Positions 31,735 through 41,243 are shown, numbered from the stretch's first letter. The stretch: DNA of 64,000 nucleotides from CATQHD01 sp965243165 (GCA_965243165.1 OZ251535.1:3038001-3102000), one strand, 5' to 3'. Program-made: numbers and translations. The notes: a model not told the origin generated them from the letters alone.

Positions 31735-32642
31735 CCGAAGCCGCCCAGGCCGCCCCGGACCCCCCGCAGCCATTCGGCGGCAGTCATGGATCGGGCGCCC
31801 GCCGGCTGGACCTCCAGCAGCTCCACACAGCCCCCGCCAGCGCCGGCCAGCACCCGGCCGGAGCGGACCTCCAAGCGGGCAGGCGCCAGGGCGCCGGGGG
31901 CGGCCCGGGCCCGGTGGATCTTGAACCGGGCGCCCCGCCAGACGGTGTGGGCGCCGGGGCGCGGGCAGAAGGCCCTGACCGCCCGCACCGCCTCCTCGGC
32001 CGGCCTGGTGAAATCGAGCCGGGCCTCGGCGGAGGTGACCTTCGGCGCCAAGACGGCCAGGCTCTCGTCCTGCGGCTCGGGCGCCGGTTCCCCGGCCGCC
32101 AGCGCCTCCAGGTTCCGCCCGAGCAGCTCGGCGGCGGCGGCGGCCAGGCGGTCGGTCAGCTCCCCGGCGGTCTCGTCCGAACCGATGGAGGTCGGCCAGG
32201 CCGCCAACACCCCGCCGGAGTCCAGCCCCTCCTCCATCTGCATCAGGGTCACCCCGGTAAGGGCGTCGCCCGCCAGGACGGCCCGCTGCACCGGCGCCGC
32301 CCCCCTCCAGCGGGGCAGGAGCGAGAAGTGCAGGTTGACCGCCCCGCGCCGGGGGAGGGCGAGGACGCCGGGGGGCAGGATCATCCCGTAGGCCGCCGTC
32401 ACCGCCAGGTCGAGTCCGAGCGGCGCCAGCGCCGCCTCCAGCTGCTGCGGATCGGAGGGCCGGGCGACCGGGATCCCCAATTCGAGCGCCTTGGCCTCGA
32501 CCTCGGAGGGCGCCGGGGTCCGGCCGCGGCCGCGGGGCCGGGCGGGGCGGGTGACCACCACTCGGAGGTCGGTCAGCGCGGCGAGCGTCTCGAGGGAAGG
32601 GACCGCGGGCGGGGGGGCGCCCAGAAACGCCGTCCTGATCAC
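31731..32642 (-). CDS. fmt: Methionyl-tRNA formyltransferase
   Basis: 303 residues from GTG 32642, overlapping the def stop (GTGA). The N-terminal Rossmann part has RTAFLGAPPPAVPSLETL, the catalytic segment NLHFSLLPRWRGAAPVQRA (Asn, His and the SLLP loop), GVTLMQMEEGLDSGGVLA with the catalytic Asp, and a C-terminal OB-like domain. It formylates initiator Met-tRNA using 10-formyl-THF. It is coupled to def upstream and rsmB downstream. Confidence 0.95.
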   Translation of the reverse strand: MIRTAFLGAPPPAVPSLETLAALTDLRVVVTRPARPRGRGRTPAPSEVEAKALELGIPVARPSDPQQLEAALAPLGLDLAVTAAYGMILPPGVLALPRRGAVNLHFSLLPRWRGAAPVQRAVLAGDALTGVTLMQMEEGLDSGGVLAAWPTSIGSDETAGELTDRLAAAAAELLGRNLEALAAGEPAPEPQDESLAVLAPKVTSAEARLDFTRPAEEAVRAVRAFCPRPGAHTVWRGARFKIHRARAAPGALAPARLEVRSGRVLAGAGGGCVELLEVQPAGARSMTAAEWLRGVRGGLGGFG

Positions 32643-33154
32643 CTGACCGCCGGAGGAACCAGGCCGAGCGCCTCGTTGCGGAGGTCCCGGAGGGCGGCCC
32701 GGCGGACGTCGGGGTCGAGCCGCTCCAACAGCAGCCGCCCCTCTAGGTGGTCGACCTCGTGCTGCAGCACCCGGCCCAGCAGTCCGTCCCCGGCGTACTC
32801 GACCGGGGCGCCGTCGAGGTCCTGGCCGACCGCCCGCACATGGGCGGGGCGCACGATCTTCCAGAAATATCCGGGCACCGACAGGCACCCCTCCTCGTAT
32901 TCCCAGCTGCCGGAGGCCTCCGCTATCTCGGGGTTGACCAGCACCCGGTCGCCTTCACCGTCCCCGGCGTCGAAGACGAAGACCCGCTTCGACACCCCGA
33001 TCTGCGGCGCGGCCAAGCCCACCCCGGGCGCGTCGTGCATGGTCTCGATCATGTCGGCGGCCAGCCGCCGCAGAGCGCCGTCGAACACCTCGACCGTTGC
33101 CGCCCGGGCCCGAAGCACGGGGCTGCCGCGGGTGAGGATCGGGAATACAGCCAC
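32639..33154 (-). CDS. def: Peptide deformylase
   Basis: 171 residues with the three deformylase motifs: GVGLAAPQIG, EEGCLSVPG (metal Cys) and QHEVDHLEG (HExxH). It removes the formyl group from new proteins, the counterpart of the adjacent fmt. The start ATG follows AGGAGGTTCTTAGGTGGCTG. A family B element inserted 11 bp upstream separates it from any promoter further out. Confidence 0.95.
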   Translation of the reverse strand: MAVFPILTRGSPVLRARAATVEVFDGALRRLAADMIETMHDAPGVGLAAPQIGVSKRVFVFDAGDGEGDRVLVNPEIAEASGSWEYEEGCLSVPGYFWKIVRPAHVRAVGQDLDGAPVEYAGDGLLGRVLQHEVDHLEGRLLLERLDPDVRRAALRDLRNEALGLVPPAVR

Positions 33155-33165
33155 CTAAGAACCTC

Positions 33166-33370
33166 CTAGATGGGTAGCTCCAAGGTTACCCTGACAAGAA
33201 CCTCGGTTGATGATGGTTTGCATTGTTCGACAGGCTCAGCTTGCTGGGGACGAGGGTAACAAACCGAACGGCTTGGCCTGCGCGGGCCGGGGCTTGTCGG
33301 GGAAGAGCCTGCGTATGCGGCTCGAACAGGGATGTGCACAACCCTCAATCCCTTGGAACTACTCATCTAG
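33166..33370. mobile_element. Small non-autonomous element, family B copy 2 (MITE-like)
   Basis: 205 bp, CTAG-bounded, nearly the same sequence and orientation as 5957-6162, with the same terminal inverted repeats (CTAGATGGGTAGCTCCAAGG and its imperfect complement at the right). It lies just upstream of def, at the junction between the housekeeping block and the ABC/sulfatase block. No protein is kept open between copies. Confidence 0.82.
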
Positions 33371-33632
33371 ATCAAGGAACATGCCCCGGTCTTCTTGCTT
33401 CCCGCCCCGAACCGGCGGATTCAGACCACCGCTCCTTATGGAACCATCCATCCACAGCCAGGTTAGCGCCGGCCTCGGCGCCCGACCGCCGCCCTGCCCC
33501 TCCGGGCGCCGGGCTAACATGAAACCGAGCTGAGACCCCCGCCCGCCTCGACAGATGATGATGCGGCCGGAGGCAGCACGAGTTTCCCGGTGGACGGGGG
33601 ACCGGGGGGCAGGTCAGACAAGGAGGAGACCG

Positions 33633-34694
33633 ATGAAAATGAGAAACCGAAGCTCGGCCCTGTGGTTGCCGGCGTTGCTTGCGTTGTCGATCGTTGCAGC
33701 CGCCTGCGCCGACGACGCCGAGACCACCGAAGCAACGAGCCCGCCGACGACCGCCGCGCCGACGACCGCCGCCGCCCCCGAGCCGGAAACCCACGAGGTC
33801 AAGATCGCCGCCGACGGCTTCCTGCTCGGCACCCAGGCCTGGATCTCCCTCGACCAGGGTTACTTCGCAGACCACAACGTCGAAGCCGAAGTCTCGCTGT
33901 TCGGTACGGGCATCGAAGCCATCCAGGGCGTCATCGCCCGCCAGGCCGACCTCGGACACGCCCTCGACTTCGCGGTCCTCAACCTCGTGGCGGCCGCGGA
34001 CGAGAACATGGTGATCGTGGGGGGCATCGCCGCGCCCGACCCCGGTTTCCACAGCCTGGCCGTCCGCAACGACATCGACGGCCCCGAAGACCTCGCGGGC
34101 AAGAAGATCGGCTATGTGGAAGGCACCTCCGAGCACTTCGTCACCCTCCGGCACCTCGAACAGAACGGGGTCCCTCTCGATGACGTCGAGTTGGTCCCCC
34201 TTCCGGGGTTGTTCGAGCTGGTCGGGTCGTTGAAGACCGACGAGATCCAGGCGGCTTGGACCTGGCTCGACGGCACCAACCAGGCCGCAGAAGACGAGAA
34301 CCTCAAGATCCTGCGCAACGACGTCGGGGTGCTGGATACGGTGGCGATCTACATGATCGCCGAGGCGGGCTGGGCGGCCGACAACCAGGACGCCATCGAG
34401 CAGGTCATCAAGTCCTACCACCTGGCGAGCGATTTCATCGAGGACGACACGGCGGCGGCGGCCCAGATCGTGGCCGACGCCGTTTCCGGCAACGCCGAGC
34501 TGTTCGGCAACATCATGCCCAACCAGCACTACCGAATAGGGTTCAATCAGGTCATGCTGGACTCGCTGGACGCGATCGCGGCCTTCCTCATCGAGCGGGG
34601 GGTGCTGGAAGCGGGCTTCGATGTGCGGGGTTTCATGGACCTGAGCGCCATGGAAAGGGCGGTGCCCGGTTCTGTCACCGCCGACCTCGGCTGA
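33633..34694 (+). CDS. ABC transporter substrate-binding lipoprotein (sulfonate/nitrate/taurine type)
   Basis: 353 residues from the ATG at 33633, preceded by AGGAGGAGA. The lipoprotein signal ends SIVAAACADD, followed by a Thr/Pro linker. The body is NMT1/SsuA-like: VKIAADGFLLGTQAWISLDQGYFADHNVEAEVSLFGTG, IEAIQGVIARQADLGHALDF, LAGKKIGYVEGTSEHFVTLRHLEQNGV. It captures a small solute outside the membrane for the ATPase and permease encoded next. The sulfatase gene downstream makes an organosulfur or sulfate-ester-derived solute likely, but this is inference; nitrate, pyrimidine or other ligands are possible. Confidence 0.85.
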   Translation: MKMRNRSSALWLPALLALSIVAAACADDAETTEATSPPTTAAPTTAAAPEPETHEVKIAADGFLLGTQAWISLDQGYFADHNVEAEVSLFGTGIEAIQGVIARQADLGHALDFAVLNLVAAADENMVIVGGIAAPDPGFHSLAVRNDIDGPEDLAGKKIGYVEGTSEHFVTLRHLEQNGVPLDDVELVPLPGLFELVGSLKTDEIQAAWTWLDGTNQAAEDENLKILRNDVGVLDTVAIYMIAEAGWAADNQDAIEQVIKSYHLASDFIEDDTAAAAQIVADAVSGNAELFGNIMPNQHYRIGFNQVMLDSLDAIAAFLIERGVLEAGFDVRGFMDLSAMERAVPGSVTADLG

Positions 34695-34776
34695 CCCGCG
34701 CCGCCCCGGGCAGCCCCGCCCGCCGGGCCGTGAAACATCGGGCGCGGCGGCGGAGGCGAGGCGCGGCCCCGCGGGC

Positions 34777-35574
34777 GGATCCGTCTCGTTCTCGGACGTC
34801 TCCTTCGGGTACCCCGCCGGCCGCGAAAGCGCCCCGGCTGTCATCTCCGATCTGTCCCTCGAGATAGCGGCGGGCGAGTTCTTCGTGGTCGTGGGCCCCT
34901 CGGGCTGCGGCAAGTCCACCCTGCTGCGGATGGTGGCGGGCTTCCTGGCCCCGACGTCCGGGCGGGTGGCCGTGGACGGCAGGCCGGTGAAGGGGCCGGG
35001 CCCGGACCGGGCGATGGTCTTCCAAAGCGTGGACGGGCCGCTGCTGGATTGGCTGACCGTGCGCCAGAACGTGGCTTTCGGCCTCAAGATGCAAGCCCGG
35101 CGGGGGCGGGGGCGGAAGGGGCGGGGTTCGTTCGATTCGTCCGAGGTCGATCATTGGCTCGCAACGGTGGGCCTGACCTCCGCCTCCTCCAAGTTCCCCC
35201 ATGAACTCTCCGGGGGCATGAAGCAACGCGTGCAGATCGCCCGCATCCTGGCGGTCAAGCCCGACATCGTTCTGATGGACGAACCGTTCGCGGCGCTCGA
35301 CGCCCAGACCCGGCGGCTGCTCCAGCAGCAGGTGTCCGAGCTCTGGCGGGCAGAAGGCCGGACTTTCGTCTACGTGACCCACGACATCCGGGAGGCGACC
35401 CTCCTCGGGCAGCGGGTGGGCGTCATGAAGGCGGGGCCGGAATCCAACTTCCGGTCGGTGCACAGCCTGGACCTGCCCTACCCCCGGGACGACTTCTCCC
35501 CGGAGTTCGGCCGGGCCGCCCGCGTCATCGAAGAACAGATCATCGAGGAGGTGACGGCCTCGTGGGACGACTGA
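34777..35574 (+). CDS. ABC transporter ATP-binding protein (SsuB/TauB type), 5' end uncertain
   Basis: All nucleotide-binding motifs are present: an A-loop region VSFSDVSFGYPAG, Walker A GPSGCGKST (about 34894), Q-loop MVFQS, signature LSGGMKQR, Walker B IVLMDEPFAALD and the switch His (YVTHDI). The domain begins at about 34777, but no ATG, GTG or TTG is in frame before GTG 34885, which would cut off the first two strands. A GTG at 34728 with 'GTGAAAC' would fit only if one A were added. So there is a non-standard start or an indel. It drives uptake with the flanking binding protein and permease. Confidence 0.8.
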   Translation, partial: GSVSFSDVSFGYPAGRESAPAVISDLSLEIAAGEFFVVVGPSGCGKSTLLRMVAGFLAPTSGRVAVDGRPVKGPGPDRAMVFQSVDGPLLDWLTVRQNVAFGLKMQARRGRGRKGRGSFDSSEVDHWLATVGLTSASSKFPHELSGGMKQRVQIARILAVKPDIVLMDEPFAALDAQTRRLLQQQVSELWRAEGRTFVYVTHDIREATLLGQRVGVMKAGPESNFRSVHSLDLPYPRDDFSPEFGRAARVIEEQIIEEVTASWDD

Positions 35575-36338
35575 CGGCCGCCCCCAAGGCGGCGGCGGTG
35601 TCGGCGGCGGCGGTCGCCGCCGTGCTGGCGGGCTGGAGCATCTGGTCGGCCGGATACGACCCGCTCCTGTTGCCCAGCCCGGGAAAGGTGGCCGGGGCGG
35701 CGGGAGAGCTCTGGGGGGACGACCGCCTGCAGGACGACATCTGGATCAGCCTGCAGCGGGTGTTCAGAGGATGGGTCATCGGTTCTGTGATCGCAATCCC
35801 CGTCGGGCTCCTCGCCGGCATATCGAAGTACGCCCGGGCGGCGGTGGACCCCTTCATCCACTTCTTCCGCTTCGTGCCCGCCATCGCGCTGACGTCCCTG
35901 TTCATCCTGTGGTTCGGCATCGGCGAGGCCTCCAAGGTCAACCTGATCGTCTACGCGGTGACCTTCGTGGTGCTGGTCTCCACCGCCGCCGGGGCGTCGT
36001 CGGTCAACCCCGACAAGATCCTGGGCGCCAGGACCCTCGGCGCCAACCGCCTCGACATCTTCTTCCGCGTCATCCTGCCCGGCACGTTCTCGTCGATCTT
36101 CACCGGCATGCGCCTCGCCCTCGCCAACGCCTTCCTGGTGATCGTCGCCGCCGAAGCCATCGCCGCCCAGGAAGGCATCGGCTTCCTGATATGGAACGCC
36201 CGCACCTTCTTCCGAACCGACTTCGTCTTCGTCGGCATCTTCTGCTTCGGCGTCCTGGGGTTCGTCAGCGACCGCCTGTGGAAACTCCTGGGGCGGACGC
36301 TGCTGGCGAGGTACCTGACCGACCTCGGCGATTACTGA
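35562..36338 (+). CDS. ABC transporter permease (SsuC/TauC type)
   Basis: 258 residues with about six membrane helices and the binding-protein-dependent permease loop at about residues 155-185, in NPDKILGARTLGANRLDIFFRVILPGTFSSIF, the coupling helix that contacts the ATPase. GTG 35562 overlaps the ATPase gene by 13 nt. It forms the channel of the importer. Confidence 0.88.
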   Translation: MGRLTAAPKAAAVSAAAVAAVLAGWSIWSAGYDPLLLPSPGKVAGAAGELWGDDRLQDDIWISLQRVFRGWVIGSVIAIPVGLLAGISKYARAAVDPFIHFFRFVPAIALTSLFILWFGIGEASKVNLIVYAVTFVVLVSTAAGASSVNPDKILGARTLGANRLDIFFRVILPGTFSSIFTGMRLALANAFLVIVAAEAIAAQEGIGFLIWNARTFFRTDFVFVGIFCFGVLGFVSDRLWKLLGRTLLARYLTDLGDY

Positions 36339-36366
36339 CCATCCCGCGAGGAAAGGAAGCCCCGCC

Positions 36367-38589
36367 GTGCCCCCATCACCCGACGACAGAGGACATCTGG
36401 GCTTCACCCACCAGGAAAGCGAACCGGTGTATGCGCCCCGGCCCCGCACGGCCGGGCCCAACATCGTGTTGGTGCTGTTCGACGACCTCGGGTTCGCCGA
36501 CCTCGGCTGCTACGGCTCGGAGGTGCGCACGCCCAACATCGACCGGCTGGCGGCGGGGGGCCACCTCTACAACAACTTCCACACCACGACCCTCTGCTCG
36601 CCGTCGCGGGCCTGCCTGCTGACCGGGCGGAACCATCATTCGGTGGGGATGCGGATGCTGTCCAACGTCGACTCGGGCTGGCCCAGCGGCCGGGGCCGCA
36701 TCACCCGCCGGGCGGCCCTGATGTCCGAGGTGCTCCGCGAAGCCGGATACAACACCTTCGCCGCCGGGAAATGGCATGTGGCGCCGATGCGGGAGACGTC
36801 GCCCGCCGGCCCGTTCGACGAGTGGCCGCTGGGCCGGGGGTTCAACCAGTTCTACGGTTTCATGAACGGCGCCGCCGACCACTACTACCCGGAGCTGGTC
36901 CGGGACAACCACGCCGTACCGCCCCCGGCGGGCCCGGAAGAGGGGTACCACCTCACGGCGGATCTCATCGACCGCTCCATCGGGTACATCGCCGACCACA
37001 TCGCCCACGCCCCCCTAGACCCGTTCTTCCTCTACCTCCCCCTCGGCGCCGCCCACGCCCCCCACCACGCCCCCGCCGAGTTCATGCAGGCGGTGCGTGG
37101 CCGCTACGGCGAGGGTTGGGACGCCGTCCGGCGGATGCGGTACGAGCGCCAGCTGGAAACGGGGGTCATCCCGCCGGAGACCCGGCTGCCGCCCAGCAAC
37201 CCCGACGCACCGCCCTGGGACTCCCTCCGGCCGGACGAGCAGCGGGTGGCGGCCCGCCTCCAAGAGGCCTACGCCGCCTTCGTCGAGCACACCGATCAGC
37301 AGCTCGGCCGCCTCGTCGAGTTCCTGGAACGCAGCGGCCGGGCGGACGGCACCGTCGTCATCATCACCTCGGACAACGGCGCCGCCATGGAGGGAGGGCG
37401 GCTCGGCGCCCTGTCCCGGATCCGTTTCTTCAACGACATGGAAGAGGACTTCGACCGGGTGCTCGGCGCCCTCGGCGAGGTCGGAGGCCCCCGCGCCGAC
37501 AGCCACTACGCCACCGGCTGGGCCCAAGCCTCGAACACCCCCCTGCGGTGGTACAAGTACCACACCCACGGCGGCGGCATCCGGGATCCCCTGATCATCC
37601 ACTGGCCGGGCCGCCTGGCGCGGCCGGGCGGAGTGCTCGGCCAGTTCCACCACATCATCGACCTCGCCCCCACCGTCTACGAGATAGCGGGGGTCGAGGC
37701 GCCCGCCGAATACCGAGGCGTTCCGCAGATGCCGATGCACGGAAAGAGCCTCGCCTACACCTTCGAGCAACCGGAGGCGCCCACCGTCCGCCGCATCCAG
37801 TACTTCGAGATGTTCGGCAACCGGGGCCTCTGGGCCGACGGCTGGAAGGCCGTAACCCGCCACTATTCGGGCGGGGAATACAGCGACAGTGAATGGGAGC
37901 TCTACCACCTCGACCGCGACTTCTCCGAGGCCGAGAACCTGGCGGCGGCCCGCCCCGGCAAGCTTCGGCGCCTCGTCGACCGGTGGTGGCAGCAGGCCGG
38001 CCGCTACGACGTGCTCCCGCTCGACGACCGGTCCGTGGAGCTGTTCCGGGCGCCGCCCCCTCCGGGCTCGCCGCTGCTGCGCCGCGAGTTCGAATACTTC
38101 CCCCCGGTGTCTTCCATCGAGCCGAGCACCGCCCCCCCCTTCGGCAGCGCCGAGGCCTACCGGATCGAAGCCCGCCTCAGCGGCCCCAAGTCGGGGGTGA
38201 TCGCCGCCTACGGGAACTCCGCCTCGGGGTTCGTGCTCTACGCCGACGCCGGAAGCCTGCACTACGAATACAACTCGGCGGGCAATGTGGCCAAGAGCGC
38301 CCTGGCCCTCCCTGACCCGGACGGCCCCCTGTCGGTCGCGGTCGAATACGAGAAGACCCCCGGCGGCGCGGCGGAGGTGCAGCTCCATGCGGGCGCCGAA
38401 CGAGGGGGGAGGGCCGTCGTCGAACGCCCCCTCGCTTTCCTGGCGCTGGCCGGAATGTCGATCGGGGCCGATCTGCTGAGCCCCGTGTCGACTTCCTACC
38501 GGGCCCCGTTCCCCTTCGCCGGCCGGATCGAACGCGTCCGCGTCCTCATCCGCCGGGCCGGAGAAGAGCCGCAGCTGCTCGACGACTGA
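36367..38589 (+). CDS. Type I sulfatase (arylsulfatase family)
   Basis: 740 residues from GTG 36367. The N-terminal alkaline-phosphatase fold has NIVLVLFDDLGFADLGCYG (metal Asp pair) and TLCSPSRACLLTGRN, the CxPSR motif whose Cys77 would be turned into formylglycine by a maturase encoded elsewhere. Further marks are GKWHV and ITSDNGA. The last about 170 residues form a beta-rich lectin-like domain. No signal peptide is seen, so the enzyme is probably cytoplasmic and acts on sulfate esters imported by the ABC system 29 nt upstream. Substrate unknown. Confidence 0.92.
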   Translation: MPPSPDDRGHLGFTHQESEPVYAPRPRTAGPNIVLVLFDDLGFADLGCYGSEVRTPNIDRLAAGGHLYNNFHTTTLCSPSRACLLTGRNHHSVGMRMLSNVDSGWPSGRGRITRRAALMSEVLREAGYNTFAAGKWHVAPMRETSPAGPFDEWPLGRGFNQFYGFMNGAADHYYPELVRDNHAVPPPAGPEEGYHLTADLIDRSIGYIADHIAHAPLDPFFLYLPLGAAHAPHHAPAEFMQAVRGRYGEGWDAVRRMRYERQLETGVIPPETRLPPSNPDAPPWDSLRPDEQRVAARLQEAYAAFVEHTDQQLGRLVEFLERSGRADGTVVIITSDNGAAMEGGRLGALSRIRFFNDMEEDFDRVLGALGEVGGPRADSHYATGWAQASNTPLRWYKYHTHGGGIRDPLIIHWPGRLARPGGVLGQFHHIIDLAPTVYEIAGVEAPAEYRGVPQMPMHGKSLAYTFEQPEAPTVRRIQYFEMFGNRGLWADGWKAVTRHYSGGEYSDSEWELYHLDRDFSEAENLAAARPGKLRRLVDRWWQQAGRYDVLPLDDRSVELFRAPPPPGSPLLRREFEYFPPVSSIEPSTAPPFGSAEAYRIEARLSGPKSGVIAAYGNSASGFVLYADAGSLHYEYNSAGNVAKSALALPDPDGPLSVAVEYEKTPGGAAEVQLHAGAERGGRAVVERPLAFLALAGMSIGADLLSPVSTSYRAPFPFAGRIERVRVLIRRAGEEPQLLDD

Positions 38590-38601
38590 CCTGATCTGAG
38601 T

Positions 38602-38760
38602 CAGCCCCGATCATTCCTGTCCACTCGGGTTCACCAATTCGGTGAACTTCACGTTTCTGATCAGACAGTTGCCTCACTGTTGTCATCCCAGGCCAGAAGG
38701 GATGCGGGCGCGTATTTCACTTCATTCTGCCCGCCCCCGCTCTCGTGAACAACCAGGGCC
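38602..38760. mobile_element. Small inverted-repeat element, family A (internally deleted copy)
   Basis: About 159 bp from CAGCCCCGATCATTC to GTGAACAACCAGGGCC. It shares with the other copies the TTTCTGATCAGACAGT block, a TCACTGTTGTCATCCCAGG block and the ATGCGGGCGCGTATTTCA block. About 50 bp of the left interior are missing. It lies just after the sulfatase gene. Confidence 0.65.
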
Positions 38761-39199
38761 GGCGGAACTCGCCTTCCATCCGGCCGCCGAAAATATGTCG
38801 CACCCCCCTGATATCTTGGGCGGTACAGAAACCGCAGCCGATCCGGATGCTGCGGTCATACAGAGGCCGCTCGGCCCAGAGCCGGGGCTCCAAGGGCGGG
38901 GCGGTCGACCTGGCTGTGCCGAGGCGGATCGGGCGCAGAGGGCGGCAGCGCGTCCTCGGCGTCTGAAGACAGTGGTTCGGAGGCGGCGGGGGCGGGGCCC
39001 GGCGAAGCCGGGGCGGGGGGCGGAGAACGCGAAAAACGGCGTGCTGCTCGGGCTTGGTCTCGGTTTGAGTTGAGTTCAAGAGGGCGGGCGGATGGAAGGC
39101 CGACCAAGTTGTCGGGTGCGTCGGCCTGATGCGAAACTCCTGGCAGCAACCCGCTGACCGGCAACAACTTCTATCCCCTCTGCCTGTCCGCTCGTCTTC
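38761..39199. other. Intergenic stretch between two family A elements
   Basis: Holds the family C repeat at 38961-39037 and otherwise nothing I can assign; the short frames here have no protein-like features. Confidence 0.5.
38961..39037 (+). repeat. Family C GC-rich hairpin repeat
   Basis: CTGAAGACAGTGGTTCGGAG leads into CCCGGCGAAGCCGGGG and ends GGCGGAGAACGCGAAAAA, matching 30166-30238 in the same orientation. The perfect CCCGGC/GCCGGG stem with a GAA loop is kept. Confidence 0.65.
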
Positions 39200-39406
39200 T
39201 AGCCCCGATTGTTATTGTCCCCGCGGGGCGGGCCGTCGCCCGCGCGGTTCACCAGCCCGTACATCCCAAACCCTGAAGCAGCGTCTCTCACCGATTGGTG
39301 AACGCCCTTATCTGATCAGAAAGTTATTTCCTGTCATTTCCCCAGTTCAGAAGGATGCAGGCGCGTATTTCATCTGCCCGCCCCTGTCTCATGAATTACC
39401 GGGGCT
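39200..39406. mobile_element. Small inverted-repeat element, family A (full-length copy)
   Basis: About 207 bp. The left end TAGCCCCGATTGTTAT and the right end TGAATTACCGGGGCTA are imperfect inverted repeats of each other. Interior blocks (GATCAGAAAGTTATTTCCTG, GATGCAGGCGCGTATTTCAT) match the copies at 38602 and 44990. It lies 25 bp past the 3' end of priA. Confidence 0.72.
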
Positions 39407-39431
39407 AAACGCTGGGGGCGGGACGCCCCGG

Positions 39432-41243
39432 TCAGAACTCCCGGGGGTCCACGTCCACCCGCACTTTGTGGCCCTGGTCGCGCAGGCGAGCCACCGCCGG
39501 ACGGAGGCGCTGCTTCACCTGCCGCAGGTCGGGGCCCTGGACCAGCCATCTGATCCGGTCGGACTCCAAGGCCGGGCCGTAGACGGCGGCGTCCTCGAAC
39601 GCCTCGTCGAACGCCTCTTCCAGCGCCGCCGGGCCGTCCTCCTCTTTCACCTCCACCTCCACCACCGCCACCTCGCCGCAGGGGGGCAGCGCGTAGCGCC
39701 GGCGCACCTCGAGCTCCTCGGCCAGGAAAGGAAACGGATCGCCCCGGCGGAGGGCCGTGTATACGGGGTGGCCGGGGTCGGCGGTCTGCACCATCATCCG
39801 CCCTCCCCTGCGCACGGCGGCCGCCGTCCGGGCCAGCAGCGCCAGCGCGTCCTCCGGCGCCCGGTAGTTGGTGCCCCGCACCAGACCGTCGGCGTCCACC
39901 ACCACCGCCAGATCGACCTCGGGAACGGCCGGAAGGTCGCGCTCGGTCCCCACCATCACCGGACGGCCCGAACCGACCGGCCCCGCCTCTCCGTCCGACG
40001 TTCGGCCGAGTTCCTCGATGATCCGGCCCGCCCCCGCCCCCAGCGGCTCGAACCGGTCCCCGCCGCAGGAAGGGCAGGCCCCCAGCCGGATCTGGCAGCG
40101 GGCGCAGACCTGCCCTCGGCCGGAGCGGACCCCCCGTCCGCGGTGGCCCGCCCGGCCTCCGCAGTCGGGGCAGGTGCGCAGGAGCCGGCACCGGGCGCAG
40201 CGGGACGCCGGCGCATACCCCCGCCGGTGGGTGAACGCCAGCACCAGCCCGCCCCGGCTGCGGACGGCGGCAACGGCCGCCTGCACCCGGGCGGTGATCA
40301 CCCCGCCGCCGGGCGGCTCCTCGGTCCGGTCGACGACCTCGACCGGCGCCCAGAGCCGCCCCGGGATCCGGGCGACCTCTAAGCCCTCGTGGAGGGTCTG
40401 GACGGCGGGGACCCTCCCCACCAGCAGCAGCTGCAGGCCTTCGGCGGACGACCGGGCCGCCGCCAGGGAACGGGCCGCCGCCGTCGGCGTCTGCCGCTCC
40501 TTCATGCCCCGCCGCCCGTCCTCGACCAGCACCACCATCGACAGGGACTTCACCGGCCACCAGACGGTGCGGAGGGTGCCGACCACCACCAACCCCGCCT
40601 GGGAGGCGGCCTGCGACCAGGCGGCGGTGAGCGCCGCCGCCGCGCCCTTCCCGGCCTGCTCGACGGCCTCCACCACCCGGGGTCCGAAATCGGCCCGGAG
40701 CCGCTCCGCCAGGCCGGACGCCTCCGCCGCGGTGGGCGCCACGACCAGCACCGACCGCTCGGCCCGCACCGGAGCGGAGGCCGCCCCCCGGATCAGCTCG
40801 GCCCAATCTCTGCCCGCCGCCACCTGCACCGTCCGGGCCGGGCCGCCCTCCGCCGCCGCCGCGGACAGTTCCGGCGCGGGCCCGGAGGCCGGGGGGACGG
40901 CGGGCAGCTCGAGGGGGGGCGGCGGCTTGGGGAGGTTGGGCGGCGCCGTCTTGGCCAGCACCGCGGCCAAGGGCGCCGCGTAGTGCTCGGCCGCCCAGCG
41001 GAGAGCGGGCAGCATCGCCGGGGTGAACACCGGAATGGGCGAAGACAGCGCCCTGACGTCCTTCAGCTTGGCGGAATCCAGGCCGGAGGGGCCCTCCTCC
41101 AGGCCGACCGCGTATCCGCGCACCCGCCGTCCGGCCAGGGGAACCCGCACCAAGGACCCCACCTCGACCTGTCCGGCCAGCTCGGGCGGCACCCGGTAGG
41201 TGAAGCCGTCGTCGAGGGCGAAGGCGGGGATGTCGGGCACCAC
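39432..41243 (-). CDS. priA: Primosomal protein N' PriA, helicase motifs degenerate
   Basis: 603 residues. The N-terminal DNA-binding domain is intact (FTYRVPPELAGQVEVGSLVRVPLAGRRVRGYAV), as is the zinc region of paired Cys (CARCRLLRTCPDCGG ... CARCQIRLGACPSCGG). No GxxGxGKT Walker A or DExH box is visible where PriA helicases carry them, as in other actinobacterial PriA proteins, which are thought to have lost helicase activity. It helps reload the replicative helicase at stalled forks. It follows metK closely. Confidence 0.9.
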   Translation of the reverse strand: MVPDIPAFALDDGFTYRVPPELAGQVEVGSLVRVPLAGRRVRGYAVGLEEGPSGLDSAKLKDVRALSSPIPVFTPAMLPALRWAAEHYAAPLAAVLAKTAPPNLPKPPPPLELPAVPPASGPAPELSAAAAEGGPARTVQVAAGRDWAELIRGAASAPVRAERSVLVVAPTAAEASGLAERLRADFGPRVVEAVEQAGKGAAAALTAAWSQAASQAGLVVVGTLRTVWWPVKSLSMVVLVEDGRRGMKERQTPTAAARSLAAARSSAEGLQLLLVGRVPAVQTLHEGLEVARIPGRLWAPVEVVDRTEEPPGGGVITARVQAAVAAVRSRGGLVLAFTHRRGYAPASRCARCRLLRTCPDCGGRAGHRGRGVRSGRGQVCARCQIRLGACPSCGGDRFEPLGAGAGRIIEELGRTSDGEAGPVGSGRPVMVGTERDLPAVPEVDLAVVVDADGLVRGTNYRAPEDALALLARTAAAVRRGGRMMVQTADPGHPVYTALRRGDPFPFLAEELEVRRRYALPPCGEVAVVEVEVKEEDGPAALEEAFDEAFEDAAVYGPALESDRIRWLVQGPDLRQVKQRLRPAVARLRDQGHKVRVDVDPREF

